Shown here: piece by piece, positions 30,949 through 41,400 of the stretch | How the letters are laid out: each line of letters begins with the position of its first letter | How positions within the stretch are numbered: position 1 is the stretch's first letter | Origin: Cyanomargarita calcarea GSE-NOS-MK-12-04C | GTDB lineage: Bacteria; Cyanobacteriota; Cyanobacteriia; Cyanobacteriales; Nostocaceae | Length of the DNA stretch: 64,000 nucleotides | Direction: 5' to 3' | Assembly (NCBI GenBank): GCA_019359595.1 | Contig: JAHHGZ010000003.1 | Location: forward strand, 62,001-126,000 | Position numbers and translations under genes: made by a program | The notes under the pieces: generated by a model | Seen by the model: the letters and a program-made list of their open reading frames with translations, nothing else | Told to the model about the DNA's origin: nothing | Databases searched by the model: none

Positions 30949-31138
30949 CGCGATCGCCCCCTGTTAACTTCTGAGGAACTGTTCCCTCGGCTAACCGTCT
31001 TTGGTGTATCTCCTGCGCTATCATCTCAATTTCTGCCAACAGATAGACTGGTAGCCTGACTCGCGTTGTTTCAACCGCCATTCCCTTGCTATCCGGATAT
31101 TTTGTCGGTTGTTTGTATGTTGGTGTTTTATACCCCAT
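30938..31138 (-). CDS. RHH-like small DNA-binding protein, 66 aa
   Basis: The Thr-Arg-Val-Arg-Leu-Pro segment ETTRVRLPVYLLAEIEMIAQ followed by EIHQRRLAEGTVP matches the beta strand and first helix of a ribbon-helix-helix protein. It is the first gene of the replication operon, overlaps the initiator gene by 11 bp, and may act as copy-control or auto-repressor. Confidence 0.55.
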   Translation of the reverse strand: MGYKTPTYKQPTKYPDSKGMAVETTRVRLPVYLLAEIEMIAQEIHQRRLAEGTVPQKLTGGDRDEP

Positions 31139-31164
31139 ATTGTCTGTCCTACTCGATTTCTTTT

Positions 31165-31193
31165 ATAGTAATTAAAATATCTTTTTGTGTCAA
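31165..31193 (-). promoter_or_regulatory. Promoter of the replication operon, TTGACACAA class
   Basis: Minus strand: TTGACA (31193-31188), 17-bp spacer, TACTAT (31170-31165), 27 bp before the first ATG. The hexamers and spacing equal those of the promoter at 14,544. Confidence 0.65.
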
Positions 31194-31355
31194 TATCTGT
31201 ACAAAAAATATTTTTTGTTTTTATTTGTGGACAAAACCAGTGGTAACCCGATCCTGCGTAGAGAGGGTTTTTTATACGATCGCGGGAAGAATTTATAAGC
31301 GATCGCGCTCAACTTTGTCAAAGTTCGTTTAAAGACTAGTTATTTTCTCTGAGCA

Positions 31356-31395
31356 AACAAATACAATCTTGTTTGCATCGAAGATTGTATTTGTT
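31356..31395. promoter_or_regulatory. 15-bp perfect inverted repeat, probable operator
   Basis: AACAAATACAATCTT (31356-31370) and its exact complement (31381-31395) flank a 10-bp centre in the divergent region between the replication operon and the XRE repressor gene. Confidence 0.5.
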
Positions 31396-31438
31396 AATGC
31401 ACTGTGTCCGAAATAGCAGCACAGGTGTGATAAAAATG

Positions 31439-31507
31439 ACTTGTGCGAAGAGCAACACAAGCTATTGACAAATGCAATGCTTGTGTCACAATTAAGCCGC
31501 TTGTGTT
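31439..31507. promoter_or_regulatory. Repressor promoter and GCTTGTGT operator half-sites
   Basis: Four CTTGTG-type boxes lie at 31439 (ACTTGTG), 31455 (ACACAAGC, inverted), 31479 (GCTTGTGT) and 31499 (GCTTGTGT). A plus-strand TTGACA at 31465-31470 sits inside the inverted pair. This is the arrangement of an auto-repressed CI-type promoter. Confidence 0.55.
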
Positions 31508-31524
31508 GTGTTCTTCGTGTGATT

Positions 31525-31986
31525 ATGGTTAAGGTTGTTGAAGAATCTGGTGCGGTTCGATTAGGACGATTACTGACTAACATTCGAGTTGAGAGTGGCT
31601 TAGACTTGCGTAGATTTGCGGCATTATGTGTCAAGGAAGACGGCAAGCCCATTGGATTTAGTACGTTAAACAAGATTGAAAGAGGGAATCCACCAAGTAG
31701 TGAGGTATTGCGTGCGATCGCACGCAATCCTTATGTGAGTAAAGATTATAATTTGAGCGCTTTGTACCAAGAACTTGAAGGGGGAAAGGAAGAGAATCCC
31801 CTATCAAATAGAGACATTCATACCGCACATCAAATAATTCCCTACGCAGACAAGATTCCTGAAGCTCAAAAAAAGGAATTAGTTCTTCGTTTAATTCCTG
31901 GTTTATCTAGGGATAGTAAGATGGATGTTCTACAAAGCTTGCTAGATAGTTTTACGCAAGTACCAAAAGGAAGAAAAAAGGATTAA
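31525..31986 (+). CDS. XRE-family repressor, 153 aa
   Basis: Start ATG 31525 (MVKVVEESGAVRLGRLLTNI). The helix-turn-helix is SGLDLRRFAALCVKEDGKPI followed by GFSTLNKIERGNPPSSEVLR. The C-terminal half is helical and lacks a LexA/CI-type Ser-Lys protease, so induction would not be by RecA cleavage. It faces the replication operon across a 390-bp operator region and is the best candidate for the master regulator of the element. Confidence 0.72.
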   Translation: MVKVVEESGAVRLGRLLTNIRVESGLDLRRFAALCVKEDGKPIGFSTLNKIERGNPPSSEVLRAIARNPYVSKDYNLSALYQELEGGKEENPLSNRDIHTAHQIIPYADKIPEAQKKELVLRLIPGLSRDSKMDVLQSLLDSFTQVPKGRKKD

Positions 31987-32125
31987 AGATTGATTAATTT
32001 TAATTGAAAATGATTCTAACTTCTGATGTATAGATTATTCTTTTTGCTGAACCATCCAGCTATTATTAAGCTTATGCTTTTGCTCCGTAAGGGGCTAAAC
32101 CCTGTGTATAGCAATATATTTTGGC

Positions 32126-32491
32126 ATGAATGACAGCAAAGAAGGAATCATCCAAGCGGTTAGGATAAAATTAAACACTTTGGAAATACAGATGGAAGAG
32201 TGGCTGCATAATCTGACAGCGAAAATCAATGGTTTAACCGAAGACCAGCGATCGCAACTGGTTGAGGTTTTGAAGAAAGATTTGGCTTCCGATAGCAAGC
32301 AAGTTCAAATTTTGGGAGGCAATCAAAATATCGGACAACAGCAATTTATATTCCAAGAAGAAAGTATCGGTAAACTGGCTGGCACCTTAGAGAGCTTGGC
32401 GACGACGATAAAAGAGCAGTATGGTCCTGACATTGGAGCAGAGATAGTTAAAACAGCAATCATGGCTTTTGCGAATGCTTTGTCAAAATAA
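32126..32491 (+). CDS. Hypothetical helical protein, 121 aa
   Basis: The product (MNDSKEGIIQAVRIKLNTLE ... LAGTLESLATTIKEQYGPDI) is helical, with a central Gln/Gly/Asn-rich stretch (GGNQNIGQQQFIFQ). No family recognised. It is the last gene of the element before the right boundary and ends with a GACGGATA terminator. Confidence 0.5.
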   Translation: MNDSKEGIIQAVRIKLNTLEIQMEEWLHNLTAKINGLTEDQRSQLVEVLKKDLASDSKQVQILGGNQNIGQQQFIFQEESIGKLAGTLESLATTIKEQYGPDIGAEIVKTAIMAFANALSK

Positions 32492-32501
32492 TCAAGCCTA
32501 C

Positions 32502-32543
32502 AAATAAAAGACGGATAACGTTCTGCTTATCCGTCTTTTATTT
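32502..32543. terminator. Terminator, GACGGATA family, at the right end of the element
   Basis: Perfect 17-bp arms (32502-32518 with 32527-32543; AAATAAAAGACGGATAA). It is the last of the seven copies; the DNA beyond 32,545 belongs to a truncated chromosomal gene. Confidence 0.85.
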
Positions 32544-32544
32544 T

Positions 32545-33246
32545 GTGCGATTTGCGAAGGGGGGCCCATTTCCCCAACAGAACAAACATTTTGCGATTCC
32601 AATGAGTGAATCTCGTCCGAGAATGCTTGAGGCAATGGTGCTAATTCACAAGCTTTTGTACGACACTGACGTGTCATTTCATGGGGAATATTATGGCTGC
32701 GATCGCCTAACAATTTATCCGAAACCATTGCAGCAACCCATACCAGTTTATGTCGCAACTGGTGATGATGACGGCATCGCATTTGCAGCCCAAAATTCCT
32801 TTGGTTTGATGGGGGGGCCGCCATTTTCTTTAGAGAGATTGAAGAAGACAGTCACTAAATACCGAGAATTAAATTCCAGTGGTTCCGAAGATTTGATGTT
32901 AGCACGCTTCTTTTGTGTTGCAAAAACATATGACGAAGCATTGAGTGAGGCATTGCCTTTCATCCGGCAATTTAGTATGAAAATGAAAGCCAACACAAAT
33001 CAAGTCATGCAGAACACACTCAATCGAAATCAGAAGCCATTTGACCGAACAAACATCTGTTTTGATGAAGACTTTTTGATTGAGAATTCAATTATCGGTG
33101 ATGTGGCAACCTGTCGTGACAAAATCAAAAAATTCCAAGATGAATTAAATTTAGGCACATTAGCACTCAAACCCTCATCAAGTGATTTACAAAAAAATCT
33201 GGAGAGTTTGACCCGCTACAACCAAGAGGTGCGTAATTATGTATAA
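32545..33246 (+). pseudogene. Luciferase-like monooxygenase (LLM), 5' part separated by the element
   Basis: The frame begins abruptly with KGGPFPQQNKHFAIPMSESR and continues with LEAMVLIHKLLYDTDVSFHG, DRLTIYPKPLQQPIPVYVAT and FGLMGGPPF, the middle and C-terminal parts of an LLM-class flavin-dependent oxidoreductase. About 100 N-terminal residues of the TIM barrel are missing. The GTG at 32545 is probably not a real start. The element at the left most likely interrupts this gene, whose 5' part would be at the other end. The C-terminus overlaps the next gene by 8 bp. Confidence 0.75.
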
Positions 33247-33607
33247 ACAATCTCTTCCTCCCGATGATATGCCACCCCTTGAGGTGACACAATTGGATAG
33301 AATGTTGCATCAAGAGCTAGAACACTCTACGGGGCAACGTTTTATCAGAGCGTGCGATCGCATCACCCAAGCATTATTATCTAATTGTCCCTGGTATATG
33401 ACAATGGACAGTGGAACCTTAATGTTAGTAATTGACTGTCCCGATCTAGTCGGTTACTGGCATATAGTCAGCAATATTCCCCAGTTGGGTAATCGGCTGC
33501 AGAGGTTTTCCAATGATGCCAGAATCCGGGTGTATCCGCCAATGGGTAAAGGGGCACCATTTGAAATCAGCGTCAATGAGATATCGGCTTATCGAGATTG
33601 GCTTTAG
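33239..33607 (+). CDS. Hypothetical protein coupled to the LLM gene, 122 aa
   Basis: It starts with ATG inside the last codons of the LLM gene (8-bp overlap), implying translational coupling. The product is alpha-beta (MLHQELEHSTGQRFIRACDR, DSGTLMLVIDCPDLVGYWHI, RIRVYPPMGKGAPFEISVN). I do not recognise it. By position it should be a partner or regulator of the monooxygenase, and it would lose its natural promoter if the element is inserted upstream. Confidence 0.55.
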   Translation: MYKQSLPPDDMPPLEVTQLDRMLHQELEHSTGQRFIRACDRITQALLSNCPWYMTMDSGTLMLVIDCPDLVGYWHIVSNIPQLGNRLQRFSNDARIRVYPPMGKGAPFEISVNEISAYRDWL

Positions 33608-34022
33608 TTAACAAAGACTCCGCTTGACTCTGCGCTTACCTTCCCCTCCCTCTGCGTTTTAAAGCCCTACGAATTAATGCTCTTCTGTACTAAGATTTAA
33701 GCCCGACAGTACCGATACAAAGAAAGCTTGTGCGGTTTGTGATTTTACCTGGTTGATGGTTTGGTTCGCGATCGCAATGATCCTTAGGGAATATTTTGGG
33801 GTTATTGTGGGATTTAACGGCGATCGGACCCAAATTTCCCCAAGCGATGCCTACGACGGGCTACGCCGGAGCTATTTATCAAAGGATGATTGATAAACGT
33901 CTGAAACTAAGTATTTTCGTAAAGTCTGCCGTGGGAAGCTTAGAGCGGCTCGCTTTACGTTAAGGCACAAGATAATAAATTTGTACAGTGCGTAAGTCCT
34001 ACATTATTAAAAAATAAGAAGG
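33608..34022. other. Intergenic region with a small dispersed repeat
   Basis: No gene found. At 33844-33872 lies a repeat of the GCGATGCCTACG...GGCTACGCCGGAGC type common in filamentous cyanobacteria, and HIP1 octamers occur near 33,770. The rest is unremarkable. Confidence 0.5.
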
Positions 34023-34178
34023 TTATTGACTGTTTAACTTATGTTTTTTTTCTTTATATTGTTGTTGTAATTCCAGATAATACTTAATTAATTTTTGCGG
34101 ATCGTGCTGATTATTTTGAGAAATTTGATGACGAATTTCTCGAATTTCTTGCAGTACGGGATCGTCAAGATTAATCAT
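34023..34178 (-). CDS. Putative antitoxin paired with the PIN protein, 51 aa
   Basis: ATG 34178 overlaps the PIN stop (TAATG). The product begins MINLDDPVLQEIREIRHQIS and ends with a basic coiled helix (YYLELQQQYKEKKHK). Short proteins with this MINLDDPV(I/L)QEIREIRHQIS start accompany PIN-domain proteins in many cyanobacteria. The gene order is toxin first, opposite to classical VapBC. The antitoxin role is inferred from this association. Confidence 0.6.
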   Translation of the reverse strand: MINLDDPVLQEIREIRHQISQNNQHDPQKLIKYYLELQQQYKEKKHKLNSQ

Positions 34179-34651
34179 TATTCATTATCCATTAATTCTA
34201 ACGGTGTTACCAGTGCAGGCACGTACAAGCCTAGCATAACATTAACTCGTCTAATATGCCCAAACTTGTTAGCGTTAGCTAAGTGACGACAATTCCAAGT
34301 TAATAGGAAATCACATTTATGATAGGACGCTATGCCAAGATGGAGAGCATCACCTAAAGGATCATTAGGCATAACCTGATTTTGAATATAGGTTTGCACA
34401 ATTTCAGCAATTTCTGGTTCAATATCTATCAAAGGAATATCATTCATAAGTTCAATGACTTCTTCTTTATTAGGAAAATTGCCTTTATTAAGTTCATCTA
34501 AAACTGCAATACTTGTAACAACTTCATATTGATGCCTTACTTTATTCCACCAAAAACGAGTCCATTCTTTACGCGCTATCATATCGGGTTCAGTCCGAAT
34601 CTCATAGTAAAAGCTAGGAATACTGGTTTCAATGTAAATTTTTGATTTCAT
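34178..34651 (-). CDS. PIN-domain ribonuclease toxin (VapC-like), 157 aa
   Basis: The N-terminus KSKIYIETSIPSFYYEIRTE supplies the first acidic residue (Glu instead of the usual Asp). A middle SIAVLDELNKGNFPNKEEVI and the C-terminal PNDPLGDALHLGIASYHKCD and FLLTWNCRHLANA give the other conserved acidic and Asn/Asp positions of the PIN nuclease fold. The predicted activity is Mg-dependent RNA cleavage, neutralised by the coupled 51-residue protein. Confidence 0.75.
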   Translation of the reverse strand: MKSKIYIETSIPSFYYEIRTEPDMIARKEWTRFWWNKVRHQYEVVTSIAVLDELNKGNFPNKEEVIELMNDIPLIDIEPEIAEIVQTYIQNQVMPNDPLGDALHLGIASYHKCDFLLTWNCRHLANANKFGHIRRVNVMLGLYVPALVTPLELMDNE

Positions 34652-35431
34652 ACACTTAATTCCCCAGGACTAGTACCTTCAGACACAAGGCACAGGAATA
34701 TTATATGCCAGCAAGAATAGATTTAACAGGTAGCGGATTTGCAACCAATGGCTATTCACAGGAACCGTCGCAGACAATTACGTATTTTATTTGACAGTAC
34801 ATTACAGATTTCCCCTAAGCTCGACTTTATATGTTAGCAGTGTGGAAATACTACTGCACCAAGGCGATTAGGCTTCTCTTATTTAGTTTTTTCTAGTACT
34901 TTTATTTTATTTTGATAACTAAAAATTGTTCTAGAAATTGACAATCATGAGTCTTAATTATTCTTTGAAAAAACATTAAAATTTTTCCTGAAGGTAATGA
35001 CAAAATTTTATTTTTTCGGTACACTACTTAAGTTTGTATCAACAAAAATTAACTAGAAAGTAGAAAAATACGGTTCTACCGCCCTCTTTATGGTTTATAA
35101 ACATGAAAAGCAGCCTAATTAACGGCTACATATTTTGTTTATAGTGCTTTTTGGCGCTTGAATGCCCTTGTAAAATTAGATTTGTAATTTTTTACTAAGC
35201 TTATGTAATAATTCAGGGGTAAAAATCATGCCGTTTATTGCTTCTAGCTAGTTAAATTTGTTTTTGGCATCCGGAGAGTAGTAGATCCAAAAATACTTAT
35301 TAATATTTTCTGTCAAAATATTTGGCGGGAGAAAATATTCGTATGTCCAGCGGCCAAATTCATATCCTAACTTGGATGGTTATTTTTTCAATTTTTTCTC
35401 CGTCCTTGAATTTTTAAACAATTAACATCTT
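34652..35431. other. Long AT-rich leader of the giant RHS gene
   Basis: 780 bp without a gene. A promoter-like TTGACA near 34,938 with an AT-rich -10 region, and GGAGAAAA...TTTTCTCC flanking 35,330-35,400 (possible stem), are the only features seen. The 5' untranslated region of the giant gene may be several hundred bases long. Confidence 0.35.
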
Positions 35432-38400
35432 ATGTTTACTAAAATCACACATTCAACAACCGCAGACGCTACCAGCTTCTATGACCCTTCCTTGAATCAA
35501 ACGCTATTATTGGCACTACAAGGGGTGCGGGAATATCTCAAGGAATTTGGCACCAGTCCAGAGTTCATAGATCACATGCGTTTAGCGTTTGGGGAGAGTT
35601 TTCAGGCTGAAACTGCTTCAAACTTGGCTGCCGCTTGGGAAAATGAAGATTTTATCCTGATGCCATCAATTGCCTTTCTTTCATCGGCAGATTTAAATGG
35701 GGCGAATGGTGCTTATGCTAGAGCAACGAATACAATTTACTTGTCTAAGGAATTTGTCGGAGAAAATCAGAATAATTTAGCAGCTATAGTCAATGTTGTT
35801 TTGGAGGAGTTTGGACATAGAATTGATACACTGCTGAATCAGACAGATAGTGCTGGAGATGAAGGGGCGATTTTCTCGGCATTAGTACAGGGTTATAGTC
35901 TGGATGATTCAACTTTACATGCTTTGAAAGCAGAGAATGATTCAGGGATAGTTACGGTGGATGGGGAAGCGATCGCTGTAGAAAATGCCGTTATTCCTTC
36001 TACTGGGTTAAATGCTTTACTGAATGAGACAGGCAAAATTTATCTATCTGTCGATGGTAATGGAACTCTCAGTTCCACAGGGACTATTCAAGTTTTGAAA
36101 AATCCTGGTGCTACGGTTCGCACAGCTTATTTAATCGGTGATGGTACTAGTAGTCTCGGCACTACTGCCTCTGTAAATGGTACAGCTATTACTTGGGAGC
36201 GAATTGAATCAACTCCTTGGGGTGGGGGTACCTTCTACAGCTATTTAAGTAATGTCACTTCCATCATCAAACCTACCATCGATGCAGCCGCAGCAGGCAC
36301 ACTAAATATTGCAGTTAACGAAGGCTCTCAATCCGCATCATACGAAGGATTAGCTCTTGCCGTTGTCTTTGAAGACCCCAATCAGACTGAAGACAAAAGT
36401 GTTATTTTATACTTTGGAGGTCTGAATCCTACAGGTGGAACTGCAACAATCAACTTTGCCTCACCTGTTAATACTAGTTCAAATCTTGAAGCTATCTTGG
36501 GGTTAGGTATTGGCTACAGTTACAATGCCACTAGTGTCGCATCTCAGTCATCTCAAGTTAGAGTTAATGGTCAGCTATTAACTTCTGTAGCAGGAAATTT
36601 TGACGATGGTCAGGGAAATAATGGGGCTTTGTTTACAGTTGGCGGTTTGGGTGATAGTCCCGACAATCCCCCTCCCTCTAGTACTAATCTAACAACAGAT
36701 GACGAGCTTTACAATCTGCTACCCTTTATCAAAAATGGGGATACTAGTATTACGCTTAACACGTTTAACCCCTCAAATAACGACCATATTTTCTTTGCTC
36801 ATCTAAACCTAAAAGGTATTACTGGAATTGATTCTAGAAACGTCGTCACGCTAGCCGTTGAGCCTGCAAGTGTTAACGAAGATGGAACTGCCAACCTAGT
36901 TTACAAATTCATCCGTACAGGTGCAACGACTAATCCTTTAACAGTAAGTTATACAGTTGGTGGCACGGCGGAACTAACTATTGACTACACCCAAACTGGT
37001 GCAGCTAGTTTTACGGCTACTACAGGAACTGTGACCTTTGCCGCAGGTTCTGCTACTGCGACTGTTACCGTCAAACCCATAGCAGATACAGTTATAGAAC
37101 CGAATGAAACCGTTTCACTAACCCTAACTAGTGGCGCTGGTTATGCGATTGGAACCTCTAGCTTGGTAACAGGAACTATAATTGAGAACAACGCGCCTAC
37201 AAATATCATTATTTCCAACAGCAATATAGAAGAAAATAAAGCTATTGGAACAGTTATTGGCGACTTAGCAACAACTGACCCCAATACAAATAATACTTTT
37301 ACTTATATCTTGGCAACGGGAACGGGTGACAGTGATAATAGCTTATTTACTATTCAAAATAATCAACTCAAAACAAATGCATTATTCGATTATGAAACTA
37401 AGAATAGTTATAGTATTCGAGTGCGAACAACAGACCAAGGGGGGTTATTTTTCGAGAAGCAATTGACCATTGGCATTACAGACGTTAATGAAAATTTAGT
37501 TTCGGGTACTTTAAGCTTTAGCGCTCCTCAATTTAGTGTCCGAGAAGATGGAACACCTATTGCTGCTGTAACAGTTACTCGCAGTGGGGGAAGAGACGGG
37601 GCTGTGAGTGCCACTATTAACTTAAAAGATGGCACAGCTAAAGCACCTAGCGACTACAACAACACACCAATTACCGTTAATTTTGCTAATGGAGAAATCA
37701 GTAAAACTGTCACTATCCCCGTAGTCAATGATACAACACCAGGACCAGATGAAACCCTCCAATTAACTCTCACAAATCCAACAGGAGGGGCAACCATTGG
37801 AACGCAAAACAGCGCAAAATTAACTATTCTCGATAAAGATGCAGCATTTATCACTGGGTTTCCTCAAGGTTCTTCTGGTAGTAATAAAGGTCAAGCGACT
37901 ATTGTTGTTGCAGGGCAGAATTTTTCACCGACAGACCAAATTAGCATTATTGACTCCAATGGGACTGCAAAAGCTGCCAGTAAAGTTTATTGGGTGAATG
38001 AAACGGAAGCTTGGGCAACTTTTGACTTACAGGGATTAGCTACAGGTAAATACGATGTTAAAGTTGCGAATGGACAAAATAGTTCTGTTTCCAACGATAC
38101 TTTTACCGTAACGGATAGTTCTCTAGGCAATATTCAAGTTAAGTTGAGTTATCCAGCGCAAGGTGTAGTTACAGTTAAATATACTAATATCGGTCAAACA
38201 GATATTGTTGCACCTTTGCTAAGAATAACCCCGACAAACGCCCAAGTTACTTACCCAGAAGAAAATACTGTTAGTGCGACTCTACGTCAACTGCTAAATT
38301 TAACATTAGCAACGAGTGATAATGGCCCAGCAGGAATTTTGGCGCCTGGTAAAAGTGGACAATTTTCCTTTAACTATACTCCCAACGGCAACGGTTTAAT

Positions 38401-41400
38401 TTCCTTTGCAGTTGAACAAGTTAAGCCAGATGAAGTGATTAATTGGACGAGTATTAAAGCTGAATCTCGCGTTGATTATAGTTTTATAGACTCTGCTGCT
38501 TGGGATGCAATTTGGAGTAATTTAACGGCTGTTTTCGGCACAACTGCCGGACAGTTTCAAACTGTCATGGCGGAAAATGCTAATTATTTAAGTCAATTAG
38601 GACAGGAAACCAACGATTTAACTCGGTTATTTGCTTTTGAGTGGAGACAAGCAGTTAATACTCCCACCAATGTAGATTTACTCAGCACAACAGATGTGGT
38701 TGATGCTGCACCAGGGCTGTCTCTAACATTTAATCGCACCTTCTATCAATCTATTGCTGAACGCTACAACTTAGGTGGTTTAGGACGAGGTTGGGCGAGT
38801 CAGTGGGATTTACGCGCCACAACTGATAGTAAAGGTGATGTAATTATTCGTAGTGTTGGGGATTTACAGCGCGTTTTTGAAAAGCAAACCGACGGCACTT
38901 TTACCGAAGACGGTGGTGCAACTTTAACAATTACTAATGGTCAATATCGCTTAAAAGAAGCTAGTGGTTTAGTCTCATTATTTGGGACTGATGGCAAACT
39001 CAGCTATGTTGAAGATACCAACGCTAATCGGATTACGCTGGAATATACCAATAATCTCCTCACTAAGTTGGTTCATACCAATGGTGATAGTTTAACCTTA
39101 GCTTACAATGCCCAAGGGCGGATTAGTCAGATTACCGACTCAACAGCACAAGTCACCAGTTACAGTTATGATGCTGCTGGGGAAAATTTGCTATCTGTCA
39201 CCAGTCCTGAAGGCACAACAACTTACACTTACGATACAGGTAGTGTTGCCGCGAAAAAATATTCTCTCCTGTCGGTAAAATCAGACTTGGGTTATGAGCG
39301 TACTTTTGAATATGATAACCAAGGTCGTCTAACTAAAGAGTTTAGCAACGGAGAAACTCAAACCCTGACCTACAGTTACGATAGTACAGGCGGTGTAACA
39401 ATTACCGATAGTACAGGTGCGTCTCAAACTATCCTACTGGATGACCGAGGAAATGGCGGACAAATTCGCGGTGTTAATAACCAAAATCTGATTTTCAGCT
39501 ATGATGCAGATGGAAATTTGATTGGTGCGACGCTTCCAAATGGTAGTGAAACTGGTTACACTTACGACACAAATGGAAATTTAACTCAGCAAACAAATTT
39601 ACTCAATCAAGACGTTAAATTTACTTACGATGCTACCTTTAATCAACTGACAGGTTTTACAGACCCTAAAGGTAATGGCATTAATTATACCTATGATACC
39701 AAAGGTAATCTCACTAAAATCACATACTCGGATGGTAGTAGCGAACAGTTTAGCGTGGATGGGTTGGGGAATATTACCAGTTCTGTCAATCGTCGTGGTA
39801 GCACTATTGGATATACATACGACGCAAGTGGATTGCTAACCAAGAAACAATACGCTGATGGTTCTAGCCTCAGCTATGGCTATGACACCAAGGGAAATAT
39901 TACCAGTGTCACCGATGCAACGGGAACTATTGCAATGGAGTATGACGTTGCAAATCAGCTTACTAAAATAACCTACCCTACGGGACGTTCTCTTACCTAT
40001 ACCTACAATGCTGATGGTCAACGGACTAAACTTGTCTCTCAAGATGGTTATACGGTTAACTACAGTTATGACAGCGTTGGACGCTTAAAAACTTTAACCA
40101 ATGGTATAGCAGAAAGCATTATCAGCTATGACTATGATAGTGTGGGTCGTCTGATAAAAGAAACCAACGGTAACGGGACTTATACAACTTATGAATACGA
40201 TTTACAGAGTCAGTTAACTCGTTTAAGTAACTATAAAGCAGACAATACGGTTAACTCTAAGTTTGAGTATGCCTACGATAACTTAGGTCGGCGTACTAGC
40301 ATGACCACATTGGAAGGAACTTTTCAATATGGTTATGATGCCACAGGTCAATTAACATCTGTCGCTACGCCTACAAATCGTACCATTAATTATCAATATG
40401 ATGCTGCTGGAAATCGTATTGGTGTGACGGATAACGGGACTAATACCAACTACAACACCAATAACCTGAATCAATATACCAATGTGGGTAATGCTGTCTA
40501 TGCCTATGATACAGATGGGAATTTAATTAGCAAAACCCAAGGAGAACAGACTTCAACCTACACCTATGATGTTGAAAATCGTCTGACTAAAGTTGTCACT
40601 CCTCAAGGAACTTGGGAATATCAATATGATGGGTTAGGAAATCGAGTTGCTACTGTTTTAAATGGTCAACGAACGGAATATTTACTTGATCCTTTTGGGT
40701 TAGGGGATATTGTTGGAGAATATAACGGTAGTACCTTGGTTGCTAACTATACTCACGGGCTTGGTTTGGTTAGTCGGGTTAATGGTAGCAATATTAATTA
40801 TTATGATGCCGATGCGATCGGTTCAACGGTAGGGTTAACAGCTACGGATGGTAGTTACGTTAACCGTTACAGTTATTTACCCTTTGGGGAGGATTTAACT
40901 AAGGTTGAAGGTGTTGCTAATCCCTTTGAATATGTTGGGCAATGGGGGGTAATGGATGAGGGTAATGGACTCGATTTCATGCGGGCAAGGTTTTATGATA
41001 GTGGGTTGGGGCGGTTTACCAGTGTTGATCCTTTAGGAGTAAACGCGGGAGATTCTAATCTATACCGATATGTCTTTAATAACCCAGTAGAAAATAATGA
41101 TCCATCTGGCGAAATTGCTCCTTTCATAGTTGCAGCAGCTTTGGGAGCAGGTATCGGAGCCGTGAGTGATATTGCTATTCAAGCAGGTTCACAATACTTT
41201 TCTGGTCAACAAATTGATATTAATTGGACGAGTGTAGGTGCTTCTGCTGCTCTAGGGGCTGTTGGAGGTGGTTTAGGAGCAGGATTAAGAAACACAACCA
41301 GAGTTTCTGGGCAAGTTTTCTCTCATTGGTTTCCCCAACGGTGGGCTAAGTCTTTACCGAGTAGTTTTGGGAACCTTTTCAACCAAAACCACTGGTTAGG

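Noticed and set aside
1-32545. Integrase or excisionase gene for the element
   Set aside because: None of the products shows a tyrosine or serine recombinase signature; if present it is to the left of the window.
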